Part shown: positions 23,989 through 32,131 of the stretch, one piece after another | How positions within the stretch are numbered: the first letter of the stretch is position 1 | Layout: every line of letters starts with the position of its first letter | Source of the DNA: Demequina lutea | Lineage (GTDB): Bacteria > Actinomycetota > Actinomycetes > Actinomycetales > Demequinaceae | Direction of reading: 5' to 3' | NCBI GenBank assembly: GCA_003246255.1 | Contig: QKAX01000139.1 | Span: 1-43,214 of the forward strand | Length of the DNA: 43,214 nucleotides | The notes under the pieces: generated by a model | What the model saw: only the letters and a program-made list of their open reading frames with translations | What the model was told of the DNA's origin: nothing | Database searches by the model: none | Position numbers and translations under genes: made by a program

Positions 23989-25436
23989 CGACCTCGGCGG
24001 GAGGCGGCACCTCGTGGGCCGAGCGCGACGAGGCGGATCCCCTCGCGCTCGATGAGTACCGCCCCGGCGAGTCGGCAGTGCTCGCCGACGAGGAGCGATG
24101 GCCCGAACTCTCCGTAGAGGAGAGGGCCAGGCTCGCGGCGTGGCGCTCGCATCCCGACGCCCCACGGTGGACCCACGCGACCGGCGACCGGCTGCGCCCA
24201 GGGGACGCCGAGCGCGTGGCATCGGCGCTGCCGACCGACGGATGGCTCGAGAGTCACCTGGAGGTGGCGAGGGGCCTGGTTCACTACCGTCGCTTGAGCG
24301 GCTTGCGCGAGTTGGCTGACTTCCCGCCCGTGTCGCGCGCCGACCTCATGAGTGACGTCTCAGCGTTCGTACCCCTCGACGCGGATCTGAGCGGCGCTGT
24401 GCACGGGTCGAGCTCCGGGTCGACGGGCGCGGCGCTCGTGGTGCCCGACGACATCGACGACAACGCGCGCACCTTTCACACCCTGCGCCGCCTTGTCCAG
24501 GCCCATGCGGGGCCGTGGGAACCCGATCCCCACCGCGTGGCGCTGGCGCACGTGGTCCACCAGCGCGAGGCCTTCACGTATGTCTCGCTCATCACGAGCT
24601 TTGAGCGCACGCCCATGATGCGCATCAACCTTGACCCCGCCGACTGGCCAGAGCCCGGCTCGAGGGGCCGCTATCTCGCCGCGGCGAACCCCCAGGTCAT
24701 CACCGGCGATCCCATGAGCCTTGAGACCCTGCTCGACGACGAGGTGGGTCGCGGCCTCGCGCCGCTCGCGATTGCGAGCGGGGCGGTGGAGCTCTCGGAC
24801 GGGTTACGTGCCGCCCTCGAGGCCCGATTCGCGTGCCCGGTACTTGACATCTACGGACTGCATGAGACACGGCCGCTCGCGTATCGCGCTGACTCCGGTC
24901 CCTTTAGGGTCTTGCCTGGACGGATCGTGGTCGAGACCCTCGACCATCGCGGGGCCCCTGTGGCGCAGGGCGAGGTGGGGGAGATCACCGTCACGGTGGG
25001 CCAGAATCCCTTCCTCCCGCTCGTGAGGTACCGCACAGGGGACTTCGGGGCTCTGGTTGATCTTCCCGGCGGCGGAGTGGGCATCGACCACTTCGAGGGG
25101 CGTGCCCACACGGTCTTCACCGGACCTGGAGGTGCCGCCGTGCCTGCAGTTGACCTCACGCAGCATCTGCAGGCGCATGGCGCGCTGGGCTGGGAGGTCG
25201 TTCAGCGTGCCGATGGCGCTGTCCGTGCCCGCATCGCCGGGGGCGATGCGGAGGCGATCCGTGCTGCTCTGGTGGCGATGGTGGGCGAACGTGTGACGGT
25301 GGAGAGAGTCGCTACCGTGCGCGAGCTCGGCGTCGGTAAGCCCCGCCGATATCGGTCCGAGGCCGCCCCCGTCCAGCGCAGGAGCCGCTCCGAAGAGACT
25401 GCAAAGCCAGCGGAGATGGAGGGGGACGGCGTATGA
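23985..25436 (+). CDS. PaaK-like adenylate-forming enzyme
   Basis: A 483-residue enzyme of the ANL (acyl-CoA synthetase/PaaK/CapK) superfamily. Core motifs appear in order: GSSSGSTGAA at 141-150 (phosphate loop), DIYGLHETRP at 288-297 (adenine loop), LVRYRTGDFG at 346-355 (the invariant Asp region), and ELGVGKPRRYRSE near 447-459, whose Lys fits the C-terminal catalytic position. It would activate a carboxylate as an acyl-adenylate; no substrate is indicated and no other phenylacetate-degradation gene is nearby. Both ends overlap neighbouring genes by ATGA. Its presence beside MoxR and VWA genes is unusual. Confidence 0.83.
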   Translation: MTTSAGGGTSWAERDEADPLALDEYRPGESAVLADEERWPELSVEERARLAAWRSHPDAPRWTHATGDRLRPGDAERVASALPTDGWLESHLEVARGLVHYRRLSGLRELADFPPVSRADLMSDVSAFVPLDADLSGAVHGSSSGSTGAALVVPDDIDDNARTFHTLRRLVQAHAGPWEPDPHRVALAHVVHQREAFTYVSLITSFERTPMMRINLDPADWPEPGSRGRYLAAANPQVITGDPMSLETLLDDEVGRGLAPLAIASGAVELSDGLRAALEARFACPVLDIYGLHETRPLAYRADSGPFRVLPGRIVVETLDHRGAPVAQGEVGEITVTVGQNPFLPLVRYRTGDFGALVDLPGGGVGIDHFEGRAHTVFTGPGGAAVPAVDLTQHLQAHGALGWEVVQRADGAVRARIAGGDAEAIRAALVAMVGERVTVERVATVRELGVGKPRRYRSEAAPVQRRSRSEETAKPAEMEGDGV

Positions 25437-26014
25437 GGGCGTGGGGTGGCGTCACGGCGGCAGCCGCATTCGCGATGGTGGCGTGCTCGCCACCCGGCAC
25501 CGACGCCCTCACCACCTCCGAGCAGGCCGTCACCGAGCGCCTCGGCATGATCCAGGCCGCCGTGACCGACTGGTCGGATGCGACTACCCTCGCCGATGCG
25601 CGGGCCGCCGCCGAGCGCGCTCGCAACCTCGTCGTCGGACCGGACAACGAGCTGTACGGCGACGGCGACGGCGACGGCGTCATGGGTGGGGAAGCGGAGC
25701 GAGGGCTGCTGCCAGGCCAGACCGAGGAGCCGGGCATTGCTGCGGCCGCCGACTCCCACGAGTGCGCGGTCGCTGACGTCCTGGGAGGCTCGTGGGAGGA
25801 CCCGGCGTCGCGGTGGGACGAAGCGCTGGCGGTCTACGACGTGTGGACGCCGGGCAACAACACGATGCCGCGGCTCGCGAGCCACCCGCAGCGCATCGTG
25901 GGCTGGGCGACGCTCGCGCTCGCGGCGGATGACCTCGACAAGGCGCACGACTACGCCGGCCACGCCCAGATCCACGTGGATGTGAGCGTGCGCGCGATCA
26001 GCGACTGCGGTTAG
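25433..26014 (+). CDS. Lipoprotein with a DxDxDG motif
   Basis: A 193-residue secreted lipoprotein. The N-terminus MRAWGGVTAAAAFAMVAC has a signal peptide and lipobox ending at Cys18. The mature part has a helical region and the acidic stretch YGDGDGDGVMGGE, encoded by three GGCGAC repeats (25658-25675). This resembles a calcium-binding DxDxDG loop, but the residue spacing to the Glu is one short of a canonical EF-hand. The rest is unrecognised. ATG overlaps the ligase stop (ATGA), so it is the last gene of the MoxR operon. Its stop overlaps the convergent cyclase stop by 3-4 bases. Confidence 0.8.
   Translation: MRAWGGVTAAAAFAMVACSPPGTDALTTSEQAVTERLGMIQAAVTDWSDATTLADARAAAERARNLVVGPDNELYGDGDGDGVMGGEAERGLLPGQTEEPGIAAAADSHECAVADVLGGSWEDPASRWDEALAVYDVWTPGNNTMPRLASHPQRIVGWATLALAADDLDKAHDYAGHAQIHVDVSVRAISDCG
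25658..25675 (+). repeat. GGCGAC hexamer, three copies
   Basis: In-frame simple repeat encoding Gly-Asp pairs in the lipoprotein. Copy-number change would lengthen or shorten the acidic loop without a frameshift. Confidence 0.7.
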
Positions 26015-27477
26015 CCCCGCTCCGAGTCGGCAGCGCGCTTGTGCGTGTACATCGCGTGATCGGCGTGCGTGAGCAGCTCGTCGACAGTCACCGACTCGCC
26101 CGAGCGCGCTGTCGAGACGCCGACGCTGGTGCGGACGTCCACGGGGCCAACGCTCAGCTGGAAGGGGGTCGCAAACACGCTCTCGACGCGGGCCCGGGCG
26201 CTCTGGGCGATCGCGTCAGGCCCTCCCTCGAACACCACGATGAACTCGTCGCCTCCGAGCCGGCCCACCAGATCCTGGCCGCCAAACCGCACGGAAGCGC
26301 TGAGGCGCCCCGCCACCTCCTCAAGGAGCTCGTCGCCCACCGCGTGTCCGTAGGTGTCGTTGACCTCCTTGAACCCGTTGAGGTCCATGAAGCACACCAC
26401 CACGCCGCGCGCCTGACCCGCAGCGACCCGTTTCGCGAGATCCTCCAGGTGCGCGCTGACGGCGCGGCGGTTGGCGAGCCCGGTCAGGGGGTCGCCATCG
26501 GCGAGGATCTGCAGCTGCGCCTCCGACTCGCGATGCGCGTGAGCAATCTGGCCCACGCGCGTGAGCACCATCGCGATGATCACCACCTGCGCGACGGCCG
26601 CCGTGAGCCAGTCAACCTCAAGCCCCATCGAGGCTCGCCCGATGCCGATGAGCGGCCCCAGCGCGAGCGCCAATGCCAGCATGGCGATGCGCGCGGGAGT
26701 GAGGCGGCTCGGCGAGCGCTCGCCCACCTGGAACGCCGATGCGCCGGCGGGGTGAGCGACGGCGGCCCACGCGGCCGCATACGAGAGGGGCCAGGGGAGG
26801 CCCGTCCACCAGGTGGTACCGGCGCTCGAAGGGTCGCTGTACAGCGCGGTGATCACGTTTCCCGCCACAGCAAATGCGACGGACGCGGCGAAGTACGCGA
26901 GTGACGGGCGTGCGCGCGGATGTACAGCGCCCGACGTCCACACGCCAAGGATGACGCCAATGCACCCACCCAACGCCAACACCACGGCGAGGATGAAGGC
27001 GCGATCTTGGGCCGTCGCTTCGGCGGCGAGCGCGGGGCCGATGATCAGCAGCCACAGACCTACCGCGACGCCGACGCCGACGGTCGCGGCATCAAGCGCC
27101 CCGCCCGAGTCGCGCCGCAGTGAGGGCGTAAGCGATATCACCGCCGCGGCGAGCAGGAACAGGTATGCGAGCACCATGACGATGTCGGCGACAGGCTCGG
27201 GCGAGGAGTCGTGGCCAAGGCGGCCCACCGCCACCGTCCATGTGACGTTCGTGGCGGTGAGGAGCGCAAACGCGGCGAAGAGCATGCGGTAGACGTGACG
27301 CTGCAGGCCCGATGTGCGCACGGTCACGACGCCCACGGTCAACGCCACCACGGCGCTGCTCAACGTGACGGAGAGCCCCCGCTCGAAGGCGCCGCCAGAG
27401 ACATACAGCACCAGCGTCACCCCGGCCAGTGCGCACGCGGACGCGAATAGGCGCGCTGGAGTACGGGTGAATCTCAC
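26011..27477 (-). CDS. Membrane-bound diguanylate cyclase (GGDEF)
   Basis: A 488-residue protein: roughly ten TM segments in the first 320 residues, then a GGDEF domain. The domain begins with DPLTGLANRRA, has CFMDLNGFKEVNDTYGH, and the active-site GGDEF at residues 408-412 in the context VGRLGGDEFIVVF. It should make cyclic di-GMP from GTP. The Arg of an RxxD inhibitory site is replaced: the sequence before the active site reads GGQD, so product inhibition at the I-site is unlikely. The start GTG 27477 is uncertain because an AGGAGG lies only 1 nt upstream; no better in-frame start is seen. It converges on the lipoprotein gene with overlapping stops. Confidence 0.9.
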   Translation of the reverse strand: MRFTRTPARLFASACALAGVTLVLYVSGGAFERGLSVTLSSAVVALTVGVVTVRTSGLQRHVYRMLFAAFALLTATNVTWTVAVGRLGHDSSPEPVADIVMVLAYLFLLAAAVISLTPSLRRDSGGALDAATVGVGVAVGLWLLIIGPALAAEATAQDRAFILAVVLALGGCIGVILGVWTSGAVHPRARPSLAYFAASVAFAVAGNVITALYSDPSSAGTTWWTGLPWPLSYAAAWAAVAHPAGASAFQVGERSPSRLTPARIAMLALALALGPLIGIGRASMGLEVDWLTAAVAQVVIIAMVLTRVGQIAHAHRESEAQLQILADGDPLTGLANRRAVSAHLEDLAKRVAAGQARGVVVCFMDLNGFKEVNDTYGHAVGDELLEEVAGRLSASVRFGGQDLVGRLGGDEFIVVFEGGPDAIAQSARARVESVFATPFQLSVGPVDVRTSVGVSTARSGESVTVDELLTHADHAMYTHKRAADSERG

Positions 27478-27631
27478 ACCTCCTCATCGTCCTCTCTTTT
27501 CAGGGTTGCAGGAATGAAGATGATGAGTTCGACACAAGTTCTCGCGGCCCGCCGAGCGGTGGGTGTGACACCATAAGCGCAGGGCTCGCCGACGAGTCAC
27601 GTCCCCCTCGCCTCGAAAGAACGGCACCCTC

Positions 27632-28891
27632 TTGCCTCAACTCAGCCCGCTGCGCACACGCCTCGCCCTCATGGCGCTCGCCCTTGGCGGCTTCGGCATC
27701 GGCACCACCGAGTTTGTCGCCATGGGCCTGTTGCGCGACATCGCGCGCGACCTCCTGCCTGACCTGTACGGGCAGAGCCAGGAGGAGGCGCTCGCTCGCG
27801 CGGGAGTGGTGATCTCCGCGTACGCGCTCGGCGTGGTCGTGGGAGCCCCCACGATCGCGGCCTTCGCAGCACGGTTCCCCCGCAAGAAGCTGCTCATCTG
27901 GCTCACAGTCGCGTTCACAGCAGGGACAGTGGCGTCTGCGCTCGCGCCGACGTTCGAGACGGTGGTGCTGTTCCGCTTCATTGCTGGCCTGCCGCATGGT
28001 GCCTACTTTGGCGTCGCCGCGCTGGTGGCCGCGCAACTGATGGGCCCCGCCAAGCGTGGTCAGGCTGTCGCGCTCGTGTTGTCTGGCCTCACGATCGCCA
28101 ATGTGGTGGGAGTGCCGCTCATCACCGCCCTTGGCCAGCAGTCGTCGTGGCGCGTCGCGTACCTGGTGGTGGCAGCCGTGTTCCTCGCCTCCACCGCGGC
28201 CATCGTCGCGGCGGTGCCCCGCCAGCCGGGTGACCCTCACGCGACGATCCGCCGCGAACTGCGTGCCTTCACGCGGCCGGCCGTATGGTTCGCGTTGATG
28301 ACCGGCGCGCTGGGCTTCGGCGGCTTCTTTGCCGTGTACTCGTATGTGTCGCCCATGGCCACCGAGGTCGCAGGCGCTCCCGAGAGGCTCGTGCCGGTTG
28401 CCCTGGTGGTGCTGGGGCTGGGCACCACGGTGGGCAACGTGATCGGCGGTCGCATGTCGGATTCGAGTGCGATTCGCGCCGTCTTTTACCTGTTCGGTGC
28501 GTTCGCGGTGGCGCAGATCGTGCTGATCGTGCTGTCGCCCACGTTCATCGGGCTGCTCGTGGGCCTGTTCCTCGTAGGAGGGGTGGGCGCGGGCCTGTCG
28601 CCAGCGATCCAGACGCGCCTCATGGACGTCGCGGGCGATAGCCAGACCATGGCCGCTGCCGTGAACCACGCCTCACTCAACATCGGCAACTCGATCGGCG
28701 CGGCGCTGGGTGGAGCGGTGATCGCAGCCAACCTGGGTTATATCGCTCCGGCGTGGGTGGGTCTTGCGCTGTGCGTACCTGGCGCGTTGTTCGCTTTTGG
28801 CGGGTGGCTGGTCACTCGCCGCCACGCCGATGCGGGCGTCGCCGGCGCCGCGCACGAGCCCGCCCTGGTCGAGGCCGACCACGCGGGCTAG
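27632..28891 (+). CDS. MFS transporter (AraJ-like drug or sugar exporter)
   Basis: A 419-residue, 12-TM major facilitator. The N-terminus LGGFGIGTTEFVAMGLLRDIA is characteristic of the AraJ/NepI/PbuE efflux group, whose substrates include sugars, ribonucleosides and drugs. Other landmarks are GAYFGVAALVAAQL (motif in TM4) and AAAVNHASLNIGNSIGAALGG (motif near TM11). TTG 27632 is the farthest start and keeps a short charged N-terminus before TM1; ATG 27671 is a shorter alternative but would cut into TM1. It is divergent from the cyclase gene across 154 bp in which no clear promoter was found. Confidence 0.88.
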   Translation: MPQLSPLRTRLALMALALGGFGIGTTEFVAMGLLRDIARDLLPDLYGQSQEEALARAGVVISAYALGVVVGAPTIAAFAARFPRKKLLIWLTVAFTAGTVASALAPTFETVVLFRFIAGLPHGAYFGVAALVAAQLMGPAKRGQAVALVLSGLTIANVVGVPLITALGQQSSWRVAYLVVAAVFLASTAAIVAAVPRQPGDPHATIRRELRAFTRPAVWFALMTGALGFGGFFAVYSYVSPMATEVAGAPERLVPVALVVLGLGTTVGNVIGGRMSDSSAIRAVFYLFGAFAVAQIVLIVLSPTFIGLLVGLFLVGGVGAGLSPAIQTRLMDVAGDSQTMAAAVNHASLNIGNSIGAALGGAVIAANLGYIAPAWVGLALCVPGALFAFGGWLVTRRHADAGVAGAAHEPALVEADHAG

Positions 28892-28965
28892 CGGCGGGGG
28901 GAAGAGGCCCCCGAGATCGGCGTGTGTGCCGCGGCTGCGCAGCGAACCTGACGCGTCAGTCCGGG

Positions 28966-29029
28966 GGATGATCCCGGCACCTCGCCGGGATGATCGCGAG
29001 CGCCAGCGCTCAGGGTGTGGATCATCCGG
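28966..29029. repeat. Nested palindromic element, possible terminator or REP-like repeat
   Basis: A 12-bp stem with one mismatch pairs 28967-28978 with 28984-28995 (core ATCCCGGC / GCCGGGAT, loop ACCTC). A second hairpin, GAGCGC with GCGCTC, is at 28998-29011. A third arm near 29020 (GGATCATCC) is complementary to the GGATGAT at 28966, giving alternative folds. It lies about 75 bp after the MFS stop and could end that transcript. The remainder of the gap, 29030-29169, holds only an SD-like AGGACG before the next ATG. Confidence 0.55.
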
Positions 29030-29169
29030 TTGAGGGAGGGACCTCGAAAAGTGCTGCGTGGTACGTTTTTCGCGACGGGGGCCGCTGGGCATAGCGACCC
29101 ACTTCCGGGGTGACGCCCGAGGTTGGCAAGGGGAGGGCCACCGGCCTCCCATGAACGACAGGACGTGAC

Positions 29170-30333
29170 ATGGGTTTCATCAAGAATCTGGCCAGCGCGG
29201 GCGTTGACGCCCTCAAGTCGAGCTTTGGCGACCAGTGGCTTGACTTCCTTGTTCCCCCGACCCCGATCAGCGACACCGCCGTCGTGTTCCCCGCGGTGAT
29301 CCAGCGCAACAACGCGGGCCGAGGCAACAACGACTACGGCTCCGAGAACATCATCACGCGCGGCTCCCGCATCGTGGTGCCCGAGGGCTACGGCCTCCTC
29401 ACCTTCCAAGACGGCGCTGTCACCGGCTTCATCAACGAGCCGGGCGCGTACACGTACGACAACCAGGATCAGAACTCCAAGTCGGTGTTCTCCGGGGGCG
29501 GCATTCTGAGCTCCACGTTCCAGACCTCGTGGGAGCGCTTCAAGTTTGCCGGCCAGCCCGGCACGCAACAGCTCGCGTTCTACGTGAATCTCAAGGAGAT
29601 CCCGAACAACCTGTTCGGCACGCAGGGCCCCATCTACTGGGACGACTCGTACATCGGTGCCCAGGCTGGTGCCGTCACGCGCGGCTCGTACGTGCTCAAG
29701 GTCGTTGACCCGATCCTCTTTGTGAAGACCCTGGTCCCCGCGTCGTACATCTCCGCGAACGCGCGCGTCTTTGACCTCACGCAGGTCGAGAATCCCGTGT
29801 CGTCGCAGCTGTTCAACGAGGTGGTCGGCTCGCTGGCTGGCGCGTTCTCGCGCTACGTCAACAGCCCCGACCGCGAGGCCCGCATCACGCGCATCCAGTC
29901 CGACTCGGTGGGCTTCGCCCAGTCGCTCTCGGCCGAGATCGAGTCCAACTACCACTGGACCGAGCAGCGTGGTCTGAGCATCTCCTCCGCCACGATCATC
30001 TCGATCGAGTACGACGAGGACACCACCAACCTGCTGAGCGACGTCCGCAAGGCCGACGCCCTGGCCGGGCGCCGTGGCGACTCGTTCCTCAAGCAGTCGG
30101 TGGCGCGCGGCGTCGAGGCGGCCGGCGAGACCGGCGGCGGCACGGGCCTGGCCATGATGGGAATGGGCATGGGCGCGATGGGCAACCTCGTGGGCGCCGC
30201 AGGCACCGCGTCGGCCGCCCCCGAGCAGGTGGACCCTGCCGCTCAGCTCGCTCAGTACAAGAAGATGCTCGACGACGGCCTCATCAATGAAGAGGACTAC
30301 GACGCGCTCAAGAAGAAGGCCCTCGGCCTGTAA
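29170..30333 (+). CDS. SPFH-domain protein with C-terminal SHOCT motif (YdjI-like)
   Basis: A 387-residue cytosolic or membrane-associated scaffold. The SPFH/Band 7-like region (about residues 30-290) includes RIVVPEGYGLLTFQDGAV and ends with a helical stretch; a Gly/Met-rich linker (GLAMMGMGMGAMG) follows, and the C-terminus QYKKMLDDGLINEEDYDALK is a SHOCT-type short motif. This architecture matches Bacillus subtilis YdjI, which helps bring PspA to stressed membranes together with YdjG (family knowledge). The product has sometimes been annotated as virion core protein, but nothing here is viral. An AGGACG lies 7 nt before the ATG. The next gene starts 6 nt after the stop. Confidence 0.85.
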   Translation: MGFIKNLASAGVDALKSSFGDQWLDFLVPPTPISDTAVVFPAVIQRNNAGRGNNDYGSENIITRGSRIVVPEGYGLLTFQDGAVTGFINEPGAYTYDNQDQNSKSVFSGGGILSSTFQTSWERFKFAGQPGTQQLAFYVNLKEIPNNLFGTQGPIYWDDSYIGAQAGAVTRGSYVLKVVDPILFVKTLVPASYISANARVFDLTQVENPVSSQLFNEVVGSLAGAFSRYVNSPDREARITRIQSDSVGFAQSLSAEIESNYHWTEQRGLSISSATIISIEYDEDTTNLLSDVRKADALAGRRGDSFLKQSVARGVEAAGETGGGTGLAMMGMGMGAMGNLVGAAGTASAAPEQVDPAAQLAQYKKMLDDGLINEEDYDALKKKALGL

Positions 30334-30339
30334 CCGATC

Positions 30340-31731
30340 ATGACGACGGACAGCTCTCCCGAGCGGCCCTCGGACGTCGGCCCGGCGGGCCAGGCTGGAA
30401 TCTTCCAGCCTGAGCCCGCCGCGGCAGTTCCGCCGCCGCCCGCAGCCCAGCCCGCCGAGGCGTCGGCCCCGCAGCCCGCGGCTGGCGCCCCTGTGCCCGC
30501 TCCTCCGGCCGATCCGCTCGAGACCCTCTCGGAGGCCACGGGCCTGCCCCTCGAGGACGAGGGCGGCGTGAAGCATCTGCAGACGCCTGAGGGCGCCAAG
30601 GACGGCGCCGTCAAATGCGCCCGCTGTGGTGCAACTGAGGTCAGGTTCAACCCCGCGACAGGCATGTTCATGTGTGCCTTCTGCCGCTACGAGTGGGCCG
30701 AGGCGACTCTCGACGAGGCCATGGGCCTGAGCGTGGGCATCGGCGACCTCAAGGGCACCACGATGTCGACTGCGGCCGCCGACATCACGGACGACCAGGC
30801 GCTCATCACCCTCAAGTGCCAAGGGTGCGGCGCCGAGGTGGTCATTGACACGGAGCACAACCTCAAAGCCCGCTGTCACTGGTGCAAGTCGGTGCTGTCG
30901 CTCAACAACAGGATCCCCAACGGCGCCGTGCCGGACGGCATACTGCCCTTCGCCATCTCGAAGGAGCAGGCGATGGCCTCCATCAAGGCGTTCGCCGAGG
31001 AGCGCAAGGCATTTGCGCTCAAGGAGTTCTCGGAGGCGTTCCGCCCCGAGAACGTCATGGGCGTCTACCTGCCCTACATGACTGTGGACGGCAATGTCAC
31101 GGTCAAGCTCGAGGGGCTCGGAGAGACCCTTGTGGCCCGGGTGCGCGTCAACAAGGACGAGACGGCGTACAAGGTCAATTCGTACTCCGTGGAGCGCGAT
31201 ATGGACCTGCTGGTGGACGATGTGGTGGTCGAGACCTCGAGCTCCAAGGTCAATGTGAACTCCGCGATCAGCACCAACAACATCATCAATGCGATCCTGC
31301 CGTTCGACGTGAAGAACATCGTCCGTTTCAACGCAAATTACCTGGGCGACTCGTTCACCTCGCAGCGGCGAGACATGGACGTGGATGAGGCCGAAGGGTA
31401 CGCCGCGCAGCACTTCCTCACGATCGCGCGCGGGGCAGCTCATGGCACCGTCACGGGATACGACCGTGGCGTGGCGTGGCAGGCGGAGCAGGTGCACATT
31501 CACGGCAGCCGCTGGACATCGCTGCTGCTCCCAGTGTGGCTTTACGGCTTTGCCGAGAAGAAGCGCAACGGCTATGTGACTCACTACATCGCCGTCAACG
31601 GGCGTACAGGCGCCACTATGGGCTCGGTGCCCATCAACACGGGCAAGGCGCTGGGGATCTCGATTGGCGTGGCCGCCGCGATCTCGGTGGTGACGTGGCC
31701 GCTTGGCCTCATCGCATTGGCGATGTCGTGA
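30340..31731 (+). CDS. Double zinc-ribbon membrane protein (YdjG-like)
   Basis: A 463-residue protein. The first 85 residues are Pro/Ala-rich and likely disordered. Two TFIIB-type zinc ribbons follow: CARCG...CAFC (residues about 90-117) and CQGCG...CHWC (about 160-188). A beta-rich domain with LPYMTVDGNVTVKLEG occupies the middle, and the C-terminal segment ISIGVAAAISVVTWPLGLIALAM is a TM helix. It fits the zinc-ribbon partner of the SPFH protein in Bacillus YdjG-type systems. It lies 6 nt after that gene and 28 nt before the next, so one operon is likely. Confidence 0.85.
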   Translation: MTTDSSPERPSDVGPAGQAGIFQPEPAAAVPPPPAAQPAEASAPQPAAGAPVPAPPADPLETLSEATGLPLEDEGGVKHLQTPEGAKDGAVKCARCGATEVRFNPATGMFMCAFCRYEWAEATLDEAMGLSVGIGDLKGTTMSTAAADITDDQALITLKCQGCGAEVVIDTEHNLKARCHWCKSVLSLNNRIPNGAVPDGILPFAISKEQAMASIKAFAEERKAFALKEFSEAFRPENVMGVYLPYMTVDGNVTVKLEGLGETLVARVRVNKDETAYKVNSYSVERDMDLLVDDVVVETSSSKVNVNSAISTNNIINAILPFDVKNIVRFNANYLGDSFTSQRRDMDVDEAEGYAAQHFLTIARGAAHGTVTGYDRGVAWQAEQVHIHGSRWTSLLLPVWLYGFAEKKRNGYVTHYIAVNGRTGATMGSVPINTGKALGISIGVAAAISVVTWPLGLIALAMS

Positions 31732-31759
31732 GGGGCGCGTTCATGGAAGGAGGGCTCGC

Positions 31760-32035
31760 ATGAGCGACTCGGGAAACAGCGCGGGCGCCATCGCGGTGGC
31801 CCTGTTCGCGGCAGGCCCGGCGACTGGCGTCTTCATCTACGCGTCCATCCAGGCCAAGTATCGCAACCGCAAGGCGCGATATATGCCAGAGAAGGTGGTC
31901 GACTACAAGGTCGAGCGCATGGACGTGAACGACAACTATGCGGGCACGTTCACCACCAAGCGCGGCAGCGTGCAGGGCCGCAATGAGAGCGATCACGCAC
32001 AGCGAGCGCCCTCGGTGCGCATGACAAAGGACTAG
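31760..32035 (+). CDS. Small one-TM protein of the SPFH operon
   Basis: A 91-residue protein with a hydrophobic segment at about residues 9-30 (AIAVALFAAGPATGVFIYASI) followed by a basic, soluble tail (KYRNRKARYMPEK). The ATG at 31760 has a good GGAAGGAGGG ribosome site 5-6 nt upstream, which rules out the longer open frame. No family is recognised; by position it may anchor the SPFH/zinc-ribbon complex, the role proposed for YdjH in Bacillus. Confidence 0.75.
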   Translation: MSDSGNSAGAIAVALFAAGPATGVFIYASIQAKYRNRKARYMPEKVVDYKVERMDVNDNYAGTFTTKRGSVQGRNESDHAQRAPSVRMTKD

Positions 32036-32039
32036 CTCT

Positions 32040-32069
32040 GCTGGCCGGGCGAGGGATCGTCCGGCCAGC
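32040..32069. terminator. Hairpin after the SPFH operon
   Basis: A perfect 9-bp stem (GCTGGCCGG with CCGGCCAGC) and a 12-nt loop lie 5 bp after the stop. No T-run follows, so it is a candidate terminator only. Confidence 0.55.
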
Positions 32070-32119
32070 GACGGGCCAAGGGGCTGGCGCCGCGTGTCGG
32101 ATTCCCCGTCCCGCTCGCC

Positions 32120-32125
32120 TATTCT
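32120..32125 (+). promoter_or_regulatory. Putative leaderless -10 element of the 32132 MFS gene
   Basis: TATTCT, 6 nt before the GTG at 32132, no Shine-Dalgarno. Confidence 0.5.
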
Positions 32126-32131
32126 CGTGGG

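Noticed and set aside
23985-25436. Phenylacetate degradation gene paaK
   Set aside because: No other paa gene is nearby and the operon context is different, so only the superfamily is claimed.
29170-30333. Possible phage origin of the SPFH protein (virion core-like similarity)
   Set aside because: No phage structural, integrase or lysis gene is near; SPFH/SHOCT architecture and operon fit a cellular membrane-stress role.
28888-31584. A 898-codon open frame on the minus strand across the SPFH and zinc-ribbon genes
   Set aside because: It is antisense to two well-supported genes with clear domains; its composition (Arg/His/Leu-rich, no motif) is typical of a GC-rich shadow frame.
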